This document shows, piece after piece, positions 1 to 12,371 of a stretch of DNA of 64,000 nt. The DNA is from Euwallacea fornicatus (taxonomy: Eukaryota; Arthropoda; Insecta; Coleoptera; Curculionidae). The stretch lies in contig NC_089569.1 of the NCBI RefSeq assembly GCF_040115645.1, positions 2,046,001 through 2,110,000 on the forward strand, written 5' to 3'. The position numbers and the translations under genes were made by a program. Position 1 is the first letter of the stretch. Each line of letters opens with the position of its first letter. Below the pieces are notes generated by a model, which made no database searches, was not told the origin of the DNA, and saw only the letters and a program-made list of their open reading frames with translations.

Positions 1-235
1 TTTATTTCGGATAACTCCAAAAAATAAGTCTATAACGGTGAAGTCAGGCGATCTAATAGGTCACCTTAATTGCCACGTTGCGCAAATATTTCACTAATTG
101 GTTAATTTAGACTTGGGTATATTGCATGAAATATGTTCAGAATTTCTCAAAGAACTCAAAAATGTCACGATGTACATGAGGTTCCTTAAGAAAAAAAATG
201 AATAAGTACAATTACCTCCTACATGAGTCACCCTG
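1..235 (-). mobile_element. Stub of a mariner-like transposon, cut by the window edge
   Basis: The minus strand begins with a CAGGGTGAC end at 235, followed by TA at 236-237. Within 200 bp it reaches a decayed transposase stretch that reads like the SPDxTxxD..FFW motif around the third catalytic acid of Tc1/mariner-superfamily transposases. The reading frame is broken by stops. Its end resembles those of the elements at 24360, 27058 and 31506. The rest lies outside the window, so length and type are uncertain. Confidence 0.5.
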
Positions 236-237
236 TA

Positions 238-3200
238 TCCAAGTTTGATACGTTAAAAAACGCACGACAAAAAACAATATTTGACATTTTCCAGTATTTT
301 CATGAAAAATATTTCTTTCAATTTTTAAAAAATTCACGCGAAGCTTTTGGTTCTCTACGCAGAGCTGCGCACGTTATACCCATATATGTTATATGTACGA
401 TTAAAAAGACACGTACATCATTTTTTTACGTCCGATTCGAGTGAAAATGCTCTTTAGGACACCGTTTCGTGGCCATAAACTGGCTTTTTATTATCTTAGT
501 AACGGGTAATTATTGGAAAAAAAAAAATTAGCAAGAAGCGGCGAAGCGTAAACGCAGAGCGTTGATAGAGCCATTTGCGATTTTTCATTAAGCATCTGAC
601 TGACAATAGGTTAAGAGTTGTATATATCCACGACGTACGTCTCATATTCCAACTTCTACTTTGGGTTTTGTTAATGCGTGCCCCTTGCATTGAAACAAAG
701 TGAGGCATCAAGAGGAGGACTTCCAATGAGCTTGAGAGCCTGCTTGTTGCTAAGTGGTACAGGGTGGTGGAGATTTTGTTGCCCACATTTAGGGGCTCCG
801 AGAGGGTGACACTTGCATAATGCGTTAAGTTGGGAAATGGTTAAATTTACCTTGAAACTAGATTCGTTCGTTTAAGTTTGTGAAACGTTTTGAAGGAAAA
901 TGAAAATATGGCAACTTTAAAAAGTTATTATGCCACGAAAACTATGAATCTAATTTTGACAACTTGGTCTACTGGTACTTCTTCGGGCGCAGCATCGAAC
1001 ATTTTATTTTATAGACGTAATTTGGAAATTTTATATCATCAATAGAAAAAATATTACGTTTTCATTAATTCTCTTTTCTTGCTGTTGTTTCGTTTTTCTT
1101 TTTGTTTTTGCCGTGACAAATGCTAGATCAGAAAATTTCTAGTAAAAAAAGTAAAGACTGGAAAAGGAAAAGTAAAAAAGAACAACATGAAAAAAGTAAT
1201 TATTGGAAAAGTACTTTTTTTTTAGTTAATGGAAGAAATTCCAATATGGCGTCCATAGAAAGGAAATGTTGAAAATCAAAATCTTCTGAGTTAGAAAACA
1301 TCTACCAGTGTCCTGACGGCTTTTGCGATGGACAAGCGCCATTACAAGAAAATATCAGTAGCTCGAGTTTTGAAGTGGTATTTTTCGTCCACTATCGGTC
1401 AAATTGACATATTTTCCCCCCTTTCCAGACGTTTTTACGGCGATTTTTCATGAAGAATGAACTGGGCAACTTTTCCTTAATTTAACCAAACTTGTTACTC
1501 TCGACCTCTCGGTTATTCCAACAGTGGGCATAGAAACTTTCACCACTCTGTATCTGATCACTTAAAAGGCTTACGATTGGTTAGTTCAATAAAAATCTTC
1601 ATTTGTCCGGAGTAAGGGCGAGATTCATCTGCGGTTATGCTAAAATCGGGATGACAGAAAGCGATGGGCTTTTTAAGGGATGTTGAACATTTCTTATCCT
1701 GAAAATCATTTATCCAGTTTTCGAGGGATCTTGCGCCTTTCTTCCCTACTTAGACGAATTCAAGTGCTTTATCGGTTTTCGAATAGTCTGCATATAATCA
1801 CGAAAAATCACTTAAACGAATATAAATAAGAGGACTGTTAATTGAATTTCGATTAGTGTTACAGTGACGCCCCCTGTCTTCCTTGACGCATTGGATCCAC
1901 ATGACAACGCCATCTATCCAGAACTCCAGCACACCTATCGAAAGTGCATATCAACAAATATGCATTTAAATGAAACGATTTTCGCTTTTTATTACATTCG
2001 CCGAAAAAACGGGACTTTTAAACCTGCAAAACCGTTCGGACACCTTCAAACCCCAGTCGATTTCCATGTTAAAACTCGCCATCAAGTTTTCAAATCAATG
2101 CTATTGCGCTTGGTTGCACTCATTTGAAACGCTCTTATAGCTACTACTTATTGGGTTGAGTTGCATCGAAAACAATAAACATTTGTCCAATAACCGTCAA
2201 GATGACCATAGGCCCAAAGGTATTTACGAAATCCACGTCTTACCCAACGCGATTTGCCTTATTAAAACCAACGACCTAAAAGGCAAATATGGATGGTTCT
2301 TGCTGGCAAAAATGCAACTTGTTCTAGACTCTTGAAGTGAAGATATGACCATTATAATTCCCCATCTTATTGTGTAATGGAGCTGTTTTCCCATCGGAGA
2401 TAAATTTTTCTGCATCACAGCATGCACATATTTTATGGAGTTTCATATAGAAACCATCAACACCGTCGTGATGTAATGAATGAGGTGTAAAGTTACAACT
2501 TCACGTGCATGATATTAAATAAGGAATCTTCGGTTGAAGATCTTCATTTGGCGTTTGGATGGTTGAAGGTTGAGTCACAATGGACGGAAGATACAGGCGT
2601 TTCTCAACATAATTCTTCTTTTGTGTTAAATAATTTATTGCCCATTTTTCTTTGCAAAATCGATGGCTATAGGGCATTGTTCTTGCAAATTGAGCAATCT
2701 TCGCGTGCAGGATTTGCGACAAAGGCGCGATTAGTTGACGTGCATATTTTCAATAATATCCTCTCTTCTCTATAGCATAATGCTCTCGATTAAGCACTGG
2801 ATCCCACGGCTGTAAATCTTTACTGCATAGTTAGATAATGCAATGTTGTGCGTTCGCATCCAAAGAAGGCTCTCGCGAGTTACCGTTCTAAATCGGGGAA
2901 GCTTCACGAATATGATATAAGACGACAACATTTTGTTATACGTTTGATTCACAATTTCATTTACATATTACACACATTTATCGCGAATATTGTACGTGAG
3001 AACCTCCCCGAGGAGTGTAACTGCAAGAAGGGAAAACTGCCTTATTGTGCGCATTCCTGGTGATTGTTAAAATTTTTATGCAACTGTTAGGTAATGCGGT
3101 TTACACCGAAGAAGTCGTTCTCATTGGCCGTTTGCATGATGTGAGGAAATCAATGCTGGAGCTAATGAAGCGTGTAACTCGAGGACTCTTACTGGAGGAT

Positions 3201-4514
3201 GATTTTTCTTGGAGATATGCACGAGGTGTGAAACTTTTAACGACTATTATCCATTTGAAGAAGATTAACGCCATAAAGTAAATTACGCAGGAGCCGTGTG
3301 AGTGAAATTGTTAATAAATTAAACAGGTTTGGATAATCGTCTCTTGTAATCGCGAATCGAATACCGGCATGCCAGGGATTACTTTATTCAAATCTTGCGG
3401 GTATTGCGTTTCCTGGGTGCATTATGCCGATTTATAAATATTTATTATTTATTGAAATTTTATTGCTTGCGATTTCTGGCACCGAATCTCTCGGAAATTG
3501 CGGGATTTTTCGAATTTTTCGCGATGCAATTTTTGCGCCAGGTGTGGTCTATCCGGTAGCCGAAGGTAGTCGTAAAACACGCTGTAAAATTAATATCTTA
3601 AAATGAGATAGGTCGTAACCGCAAGAGACAGGACCATAAATTAAGATCCGCGAGTAGGTACAGCAGTGGCAACACCATTTACAGCCACGTTAAGTAACGT
3701 ATTCATTACACCATTGTTTTATAGGCACTGCCTGTTATTGAGATATAATAACAAGGACATAAAATCATCAAGGCTTCGTTTAATTGCCAAAGATAATTAT
3801 GGCTTGCCCTCGCAATGCACTTCCTATGGAAACGCTCGATTGTCACTATGCGATCTCCTCTTTCGCGATCACTGCTCTCCTTTATGACGTGCACCAGAGT
3901 GAGATAGGGCCATCTCAGTGCGATTCATTTTTTACTTTAAACTATTAATCTGCTGTAGGCAATGTATACTACGCATTGTTTGTTGGTTAATTTGCCGCTA
4001 GTCATCTACCGGGATTTAACCCTCAGGTTTGTCTCGTAGTTAGCAGACGAAACCAGAATGCGTTGAATTTGATAATTTAATGGGTGAAAGCGGGGGCGTA
4101 AAAGATCGCACAGAACATTTATTTTACCATTTTTCCCAATACGGTAAATTTCTCTCTTTATTTCCCTATTTTCATTTTCTGTGTGTTCTGTATTGTAACA
4201 GCCGTGCTTACGCAACCACCGCATTTACATATCTTGACAGCACACCAAATTCGATTCTCAGGACAACGCGTATAATAAATATTTATCACCTTATTAGACG
4301 TTCCTTTCCTTAATCTATTTATTAATTTACAAGTACAATAAGAATACAATTTACACCACCAGCACTACCAGCAACAACTTGAAAGACATTTTACCGTTTT
4401 TATGCTTATTCCACTTTTGCCGTTAATTAATAGGAATTCTGTTGATTAATGGAATAATACCTCGACAATTTGCTACTGCGCTACGCTCTATTTCAATGCA
4501 CGCAAAGACACAGT
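238..4514. other. Intergenic, no gene recognised
   Basis: Short open frames occur on both strands, but none has a recognisable domain, splice-supported extension or coding-like composition. A TATAAATA string at about 1820-1827 leads to no credible open reading frame. I see no RNA gene and no clear transposon ends in this stretch. Confidence 0.5.
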
Positions 4515-4762
4515 CGAACTTAAGGGATCTTGTTCCCCTTTGCCTACCATGGCGATAGTCCGCGTTTCGAACCTTGAAGACCGAGGTGCACTTTGGGAAA
4601 TGTGCTACCGGGATCTACTATCTAGACACGGACTTTCAGGGTTCCCCAGTCGAACCTGGACAACCGGGATCTCCTATTAGGACTTGAATGGCTGGGATCC
4701 CCCTATCGAGTTTGGACGACCCGAGTTCTGGTTTCGCACCTGACGACCGAGATCTATTTTCG
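4515..4762. repeat. Decayed tandem repeat, 28-bp period
   Basis: From 4568 the sequence breaks into seven units of 28, 28, 27, 28, 28, 28 and 28 bp (starts 4568, 4596, 4624, 4651, 4679, 4707, 4735). The common core is roughly CGAACCTGGACGACCGGGATCT. Units at 4651, 4679, 4707 and 4735 are easiest to align. A further diverged pair may begin at 4515. The block is richer in GC than its surroundings. The period is not a multiple of three, so it is not a peptide repeat. Confidence 0.65.
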
Positions 4763-5686
4763 GATCAGAGCAAATGGTTCGTTCAGTTGCGTCCAGTACG
4801 TGATTTTCGTTTTTGAGCTCCTATGGAAAACAAGGGGGGAGAGGACTTATATGGCCAGGATGAGAGCTGGAGTCAGGCTTTACTAAGAGGGAGAGCCCCA
4901 GTACCTTGACGAAGCTGAATGGAAGAAGCTGCAGGACGACTAAATCATGAACTCGGATCCTGCTCATCTCGAGTCTCATTGTCATCACGTCACGCGTTCA
5001 GAGATCTGAGAGAGGAAAGGCATCCATCCCAAGGGGGAAGAAGGGAAGGGTTCTTTTCCGAGACATGGAATTGCATTGTATCTCCGGAAACATGCAACCG
5101 TCTTATGGGTTCTTGAATCAATGCAGCCTCAGGATTGCCTGCTCAAGACAGCCGAGGCGCAGCTGCAATGTTGGAGATATAGTTGGACAATATTTAGGGG
5201 CGGTACAAACCTCCTGATCGAATGTTTTTCTTGGAGTAAGGTGATCTTTTTGCACCCGTGTCGCGCGGTCCCTCCAAAAGTCCGACAAGGCCGAGAATTT
5301 CTCAGGGTAGGTTCCATTGCTTCCCCTGCGCCGCAGCACTCGCGGGCCCTGCCCATTTGCCCAAAGGGAGCGTCGAAGTTGCAAAAAACGATGCTGCATC
5401 CGGTTGTTCTGGACGATTGGTTTGAACCGAAACCAATTAAGCTCAAAGCAAATTGCAGAATTGAACTTGTTGTTAGAATGTCAGGATTTACAGGCCAATA
5501 AAATTCATAACTAGTCAGAATGGTAAATGTTACGACTACCATAACTCACCTTTAGTGGGCCTTTAATTATTTTTACGGCCGTAAATCGCACTTTTAGACT
5601 CTTGCGATTAGTAAGATTCAAACGAGCCATTTCGCTAAGCAAGTGTTGAATAGTTTCATGGGATCATCCCCAACCCACGAAGTCAT
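4763..5686. other. GC-richer intergenic stretch, no gene recognised
   Basis: Several overlapping open frames of 65-141 codons occur on both strands between 4919 and 5542. They overlap mutually, have no domain I recognise, and are best explained by the locally higher GC lowering the stop frequency. The stretch ends at the TATA box of the first cuticle gene. Confidence 0.4.
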
Positions 5687-5692
5687 TATAAA
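5687..5692 (+). promoter_or_regulatory. TATA box of the first cuticle-protein gene
   Basis: TATAAA followed by GGCGC, about 59 bp upstream of the proposed ATG at 5746. Transcription would start near 5717-5735. A tight TATA-TSS-ATG arrangement with a tiny first exon is typical of insect cuticle-protein genes. Confidence 0.55.
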
Positions 5693-5745
5693 GGCGCACC
5701 CGATGAAGTGTACGAGCCTCGGCAGGAGAGCACACAGTCCTCTCG

Positions 5746-7724
5746 ATGGTATTTCTCAGCCTCGTCCCTGAACTATATACTTTCTGAAATTGCTGCAATT
5801 TTTTGCGCTAATCTTCTCTTCGTGTGAACAATTTGTTAGCCATATTATGACGAAGTATGGGAAAAAGGATATTATTGTTTCGGGACGTTTTGAAGGCTCG
5901 GCCACTCGTTAATTATCAATTTTGGCAGGCGAGACCTCATTAAGGTTCGAGTAATTAAGTGAGTAATTAGATACAGTTTCTTGGCCATTGGCAAAAAAAT
6001 CCCTCGTACCTTTTGAATAACTAATAAGTCCATTAAAAAGAGACTTTTTATAGACTTATTGTGTAACAGAGTGACCTAAACGTCTCGCTCTGCTACAAGT
6101 GGGCATGTTTGCATTGACCTTGCAGTAAACCACGTGGGAAGAGCGTTTTGCAGGAACCTCATGTAAATTGCAAACGAAATTCCAATTATGCATCCGTCTT
6201 CCCATCCATCGGCCATTATACTGTTAAGTAACAAATTAGTGATGAATTTACATGTATTTAGAATTCTTGCATATAAACTAAGCAGGCATTATACTGCGTC
6301 CGGCAGATTTATGTTGCCACGGTTGATTGTTTTTTCTACGTAAACTGCGGTGAAAGGTCTTTAGTAGGTTGAACATTTTCTGAATTAGATTTGGGCATGC
6401 CATAGTTGCATCAAGAACAGGAAATGAAAATTTCTACTTTTACAGATTTCGGCTGCAGTGGTCTGCTGCCTAATAACTACTGTCTATTCGGCGATAGCTC
6501 CTGGCGAAAACGCCTACCTTCCCCCTAAGGAGGGTTACAGCTACCCCAGACCCAGCGTCCCGTTCCCGGCGGCGCCTCAACCTCCCGCGCGTCCTTCTAG
6601 ACCGAGCTTTGGACTTCCGAGTCGCCCTCCTCAAGCTTCAATACCCCCCTCTTTCGCCCCCTCGCCAAATCCTTACAAGCCTGCAGGACCTCCGACTAGC
6701 CCTATTAAGCCCGGCGGCCCTGGACAAACGCAGGCTCCCAGCTACGTCCCTCCACCTACTCAACCCCCCTACAGACCACCCCCCAGACCTCCAGGTAATT
6801 AATTGGAATAATGATTAATGATAGCTGCGGCTTGTACACCTGTGTTATTTTATTATTTAATAAGTGTGAGTAAAAGGTTAAGGCCAAGATTGTATTTTAA
6901 AGAGATGATGATTAGCTATAATAATTCACCTATTAGGCATTCAATACAATAACTGCGATTTTTTCTTAGCGACTCCTGGGTACTTACCTCCCCCCCAATC
7001 AAGGCCGCCGCCGAGCTATGGCCCCCCAACCTCCCCGACTCTCAGACCTCAGCCCCCCCGACCTCAACCTCCAAGACCGCAACCTCCTCGCCCTCAACCT
7101 CACCCAACCTACGGGCCGCCCGCTAGACCTGGTAAGTTACAGTTGCAAGTATTTTGCAGGTTAAATGCATAACTTTGCCTTAGGGCCGCCTTCAGGACCT
7201 TATCCTCCAAGTAGGCCCTCGTTGCCACCTAGCGAAGGAGGACCATTCAAGACCTTCGGAGAGGTAAGAGAACTTGTTCTTATTATCAGCGAAACTGTCT
7301 GGTCATTCTGTGCAGAATGACCACTTGCTGGAGCCCCACAAGCCGGGCAATCCTTTCGACTTTAAATACGAAGTTAAAGATGAATTTGGAAATGACTATT
7401 CCCATAACGCCATAAATGATGGAGATACCACGAATGGGGAATATAGGGTACAGCTGCCTGATGGAAGAACTCAGGTGGTTAAATATACAGCTAATTGGGC
7501 TACAGGATTTCAGGCCAAGGTACCTCTGGGTCTATGTCACGTTCACTAAAAAACATATAATGCGTTTTTGTTTATAGATAAGTTACGAAGGACAGCCGAC
7601 ATACAACCCCCCAGGAGGAGGCGGATATCCCAGTCAACGCCCTTCAGGGCCTAGTTTCCCTGCAGTGCCAGCCGGGTCTGGTGGTAACCAGAATTACGCC
7701 CCTGGAGGCGGTTATTCTTACTGA
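5746..7724 (+). CDS. Cuticular protein, RR (Rebers-Riddiford) family, pro-resilin-like, proline-rich
   Basis: Secreted structural protein of the exoskeleton; the RR domain binds chitin. Proposed exons: 5746-5748 (ATG only, tentative), 6446-6794, 6970-7131, 7184-7263, 7316-7519, 7578-7724; 314 residues. Phases agree at every junction. Exon 2 opens with a hydrophobic signal peptide (AAVVCCLITTVYSA), followed by a long Pro-rich region with many PPRP, RPQPP and PPSRPS-type runs (residues ~20-195). The RR domain lies at ~212-271, with the YEVKDEFGND start, GEYRVQLPDGRTQVVKYTAN core and a WATGFQAK variant of the usual NGY segment. A short Gly/Pro/Tyr tail ends the protein. A long Pro-rich arm plus RR domain resembles pro-resilin and related CPRs. 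Exon 1 is the weak point: a longer exon 1 using a poor GTCCCT donor would give a better signal peptide. A likely poly(A) signal AATAAA lies at 7929-7934. Confidence 0.85.
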
Positions 7725-8429
7725 TAAGCTTATTTTGATGTACCTTATTTAGTATTAAAAGCAGATCATTGTTAAAGTAAGTAATAGAAGACTTTTTTTG
7801 TATATAAAATGCTTTCTATTTGCAGAGAGATGAGAGGGAAGAATTGTTTCTTTTTATGGTAGAAGTTCCGAAGAATTTAAATTTATTTTGTGTTTTTTAA
7901 TGTTCGTTTTGGGTTTACATGTACTTTTAATAAACATTTCAATTTCCAATTCTTTGAGGATATATCACACTTACATATAGGTATTATTTTTGGAGTGGAG
8001 ACAACACTGCCACAAAAATTGCGCTGTGTGGATTTATTAAGAAAAATTGTATGTAGGCGTTTAGTATTATTTTTTTTTAATAAGAAATATATTTTTGAAC
8101 TAGGTAAAGTGGCCTCTTTCCCTCGAAAGGAATTCAAAAAAAGCTTTTTTTCGGTTCAATCAATAAAAATCCTGCACGTAAATGAAATTTCGGCAGTTAT
8201 CGATTAATAAGCAGCGTTACGTAAACTTCCTTTCAGAAATGCTATTGTGTTAAGTTAGATTGAGCAGTGTATAAGATTTGCCATCCAAAAATTTACTTAA
8301 GTAGATAAGCATCGACCGTTTTTGCTAGCAGTATATTTACAATTTTCGCAAGAGCGCGTTTTCATATTGAATCCGATGGAAGTCAGAGCTCCGGTATGTC
8401 TGGCCGCGTTAACCATATTGTATCTATTG

Positions 8430-8860
8430 TTTACGTGAGCAGTGTACTACGAATAACAAATTTTCATTATCGAATGGTCGTCGTTCAATTTAACGTATGT
8501 AAATCCAATACACTGCTCGAACCAAAGTTTGACTGCAATACTACACCTCTTACAAAAACTTTCGGCAATAATCGGCGTACCAAAATTTCTTAAAGAAAAA
8601 TAACATACAGTGATTGCAAAAAGTTTCAGCCTCGATGATTCTTCAAAATCCTGGTTTAAAAATCGAATACACTGCTGGTAAAGAAATGCACCTCTTGCAG
8701 ACTTAATATTTCTGGAAGAAAAATGAGATATACTGCTCACAGAAACGTAGGACATTTATCAATTTACCTAAATTTCTAACAATTAAATACACTGCTTAAA
8801 AAAATTGTTTTAGACTTGTGGGATTAACGAAATTTCTGAACGAAAAGTGTACACTGGGAC
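8430..8860. repeat. Decayed tandem repeat, ~60-66-bp period
   Basis: A TACACTGCT-like core recurs at about 8510, 8603, 8669, 8731, 8788 and 8848. It is usually preceded by AAATTTCT..GAAAAAT and followed by A-rich sequence. Later spacings are about 66, 62, 57 and 60 bp. A reverse-oriented GAGCAGTGTA also occurs at 8262 and 8434. It lies between the 3' ends of the two convergent cuticle genes. Confidence 0.55.
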
Positions 8861-9486
8861 TGAAACTGACATTTCTGATACGTAAAGGTAATACCTTTTA
8901 ACGACACATAGTTCGCCATAGAATATTTACATATTATTTTCTGTACGTGTTGATGGACCTCTGCCTTTCTTATTTTGATTAGTTCAGGTAATAAAAACTT
9001 CAGATAGATATTTGAATTTTATTTTGCCCTAATTTTACGACGAACTATATTCTGTTTCAAGCCTAAATTTCAATATGGATAAAAAAGTGTAAATAAAACG
9101 CTCTGCTCACAAAAGAGTTTATCTTGGTTCCTAGAGGATGGGAGGTGTGTTCCATTAATTGTACACTTGGAAGGAGAAGTTAGTGGCAAACCCGAGTTCA
9201 AAATACAATTGTGATCTTTTTGGGTTTCTATATAGCACGTATATACAATCAAACCGTCTTATCAGATGAGTAAATATATTTCCCTCTCTATCTTTAATAG
9301 TGTTTTTCTCAAAGCTAGAAAAGAAAGAAAGGGCTTATTAGAGAAAGAACCTACTTTATTGGAAATCATTAATTATTTAACTATTAATCACGCACTCCAT
9401 ATATACTATTTTAATCTCTCATATTTTCGAGAATACTAGTTTTGAACACTTCCAGAATTGCGTTACTCTTCGCATTATCATCAGTC

Positions 9487-10113
9487 CTAATCAATGTGGT
9501 GCCCCGTATTGACGTCAGGACTTGGATAGTTATAGCCCTCCTGATATCCGCCAATGCCGTTACCTACGTGTAGAGAATAACAATCAAAGGTTATTAAAGG
9601 GCATTCCACGAACTCACCATTGCTCGGAAGCCCATACTGAGGCTTAGTCTGAGGGTAAGTGGCTTCTCCTTCGTATTTGACGTCAGCATGGAAACCAGTC
9701 TTCCAATCAGCCCAGTAGGTCACAATCTGCGTCCTGCCGTCAGGCAGAGCCACCCTGTATTCGCCTTTTACTTGATTTCCATCGCTCTCTTCCTTCTGCA
9801 GGAAATTTGATCCTGAGTAATCATCTTTTACTCTATAGCCAAATTCGTAGGATTGAGGCTACAAAATTAAGAATTTTACATACATTCTTACTATAGTATC
9901 GTATCATACCTCCTCATATCCTCCATGACCTCCTACACCATGTCCACCTGGATAATCCCCTGCAGGGGGTCCATAACCCTGACTGGGAGGACCGTAAACT
10001 GCCGACTGGCTCCTGACAACGCCAATTAGACCGAAGAGGAATAATGTGATTTTCTGAGAGAGCAATGGAACTTAATTGCAAGTAATGGGCCACTTTATAC
10101 CAACCTTTTGCAT
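9487..10113 (-). CDS. Cuticular protein, RR family, 156 residues
   Basis: Secreted chitin-binding cuticle protein. Exons in transcript order: 10113-10105, 10053-9910, 9858-9618, 9563-9487; all junctions are GT..AG and the phase is kept. The protein starts MQKKITLFLFGLIGVV, a signal peptide split after codon 3, as is usual in cuticle genes. A Gly/Pro/Tyr/His-rich arm follows (residues ~20-50). The RR domain at ~55-118 has a YEFGYRVKDDYSG start, GEYRVALPDGRTQIVTYWAD core, and WKTGFHADVKYEG end. A short GGYQEGYNYP tail ends the protein. The W-x-T-G-F ending matches the neighbouring cuticle gene at 5746-7724, so the two are probably paralogues. A poly(A) signal on the minus strand lies at 9360-9355. 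Confidence 0.92.
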
Positions 10114-10209
10114 AGTTAAATCCAATACGCGACTAGTACCTAAGACGGTGCAACAGTAAACTAGACAAATGCAAGACGCTTAGTGTGGGAAAGTAAAAAA
10201 TCTGTTTGG

Positions 10210-10217
10210 TTTATATA
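10210..10217 (-). promoter_or_regulatory. TATA box of the second cuticle-protein gene
   Basis: TATATAAA on the minus strand, about 100 bp upstream of the ATG at 10113, at the distance expected for a short 5' UTR. Confidence 0.6.
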
Positions 10218-12371
10218 CGTTTTCTTATATTTGGCAATCTGTGAGAAGATCTCTCGACTGGGATGAGGCAATGGCTTTTACTCTAGTTCAATCCCACGCG
10301 AAGGAATTTTTATGCAGCAGTGCCCCCTTAACATTGCACACCATTATCGAAACACTTAATGATATGTTGTTTGATGAGACCAAATCGGTATGTGTGCTAA
10401 ATGGCTCCAAGTAGAGCACTCACCAGTCAGTGATTTCTTAATAAAAGGAGAGAAACAATGGGGGGTATACTTCGGAATGAGTTAGCAAAGGATATTTATT
10501 GCAACTCGGAGGCCGTAAAAAAATCTTTTTAGCCCGCTGTATAAAATCTGATGAAAATCAAATACGTGCCACTTATAATATATTTGTTTATTGCTGTGTA
10601 ACGCTTCTCATTAAAAGCATTATATGGTCAATTTAACCAACTGCAATTGAAACGAATTCGTATCATCCATATAAGTGTATAAAAGCGATATTATTATAAT
10701 CGCTTACAAAGCTAATTCCTATGCACGAACGTTAATTCTTAAACTGTTGTGTTCAATGGCACTCCTCCGCACCGACAGGCAACAAAACGTACTGTTTTAA
10801 TTAGAATAACTGTCGAAGAGTACTCGCTCCTATTGTATAAGTGTGTATACTTAAGTCGGTGCGTGTGCAATAAATTTTCAGTAACAAAACAATCGGAGAA
10901 TTGCCAAACTCCCATTATAATGAGCGGTCTTTGTTAGGGGAACGTGTATTTTGGCTTGTTGATTTGTTTTGCTTTCTTATCTGAAAGATTGCACTGATTG
11001 GAGATTGATGAGCCTTATAAAAGGAATTTCGAAACCATGAAAATAGACGAGCTACTTTGAACTCATAATAATTTAAATTAATTTGACCTCATCCTAATTC
11101 GGCACACACCTCATAGTCCCGAACCCTTTTGAACTGCCAATTGATATCACGGAAACCTTATCCTGTATTCGTCAAGGATTTGTCGAGATAAAAGTTCTTA
11201 GTTGCTTTGATCAACGTCTAATACACATTAAGACTAAAGCGTTTTTGTTATAGGTTTTATCGGTATCTACAAAATGAGTTAAGGAATATTACCAATTAAG
11301 ATGTCTAGACAAAATTGCGAACGCTGGTATAGTGATTTTTATACCTCAGACGGGTTAATGTGACGGATTTCCATTTAGCTATCACCACATGGTCACAGTC
11401 GTTTTTGTCAATATGTTAAAAATAGTATTGGGATCACTTTAAAACTTTTAAAAACAAAAAAACACCTGAATTTGAAAAGAATAATTTGTATTATTCACGA
11501 ATATCTATAGAAACAGAAGCAATAACAAAAATATGATTATTCTTAACTCAAAACAATATATTATAATTACATTTGTTTCACAATGAAAAATAATCGAAAA
11601 ATCTCTCTAAAAATGTCATATAATATAATTATTACACATTTATTCACGAAAAATTCATAGTACAAGCTAGCTAAAAATATGCACAGCCAAATACATTATT
11701 TAAAACGTTAGTTATTATTCCCTTTAAATCGGTTGCGCATTACATAAGAAATGAAAAAAAGCTTTAATATAATATAAAATGGAACAAAATAACTATGTTG
11801 GTCACCAGAAGAGGATAATGCGAAATTGCAAAAAAAAAACAATATTTTCTTTGTATATAAAGGTCCAATACTGATCAAAGAAATCAAATTATTTTTATGA
11901 AAATTACAAAATAAATTTCAAAATACCTCAACTATCTTCAATGCTATAAAACTACGCAATTCTATACTAATAAGTATATTCATAAAATTTGACAAACAAT
12001 TTAGACACGACAATAATTTTGGAAGATTTTTGACTTTCCCATACCTCTTACCTACCTAAAAATTCGTAGGAAATTGTATGCTATTTGCATTTCTATCTGA
12101 CTATCATTTCATCAGAACCTCTTTAAAAAATAAAGTACTTTGAAGTACTTTCTCAAGCATTTCATGCTCGGGAACACTTTGTAATGATTTAATTGAGCAC
12201 CTTATAAAGGAGCTTGAATGACTTGAGTTTCCAACTGCCAAGCAAAGATTTAGGGGATTTAAAAACAAAAGCTTCTGGTTAGAAAATCAAGCAATTCTAT
12301 AAAAACATTGAATATTCACTACCAAATAATCAAGTATAAATATATGGTATAAATAACAAAATACTTCCTAC
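10218..12371. other. Intergenic, AT-rich, no gene recognised
   Basis: No coding exon, RNA gene or transposon end was recognised. The part nearest 12371 probably holds the 3' UTR of the PPP1R2 gene; a minus-strand AATAAA at about 11644-11639 is a possible but distant poly(A) signal. Confidence 0.45.

Noticed and set aside
1820..2127. TATAAATA followed by an 87-codon frame
   Set aside because: The frame needs a non-ATG start; the first ATG after the TATA gives only a ~22-residue peptide with no features.
4919..5542. Several overlapping open frames of 65-141 codons on both strands
   Set aside because: They overlap one another, lack domains, and coincide with a GC-rich patch that lowers stop frequency; no splice context supports any of them.
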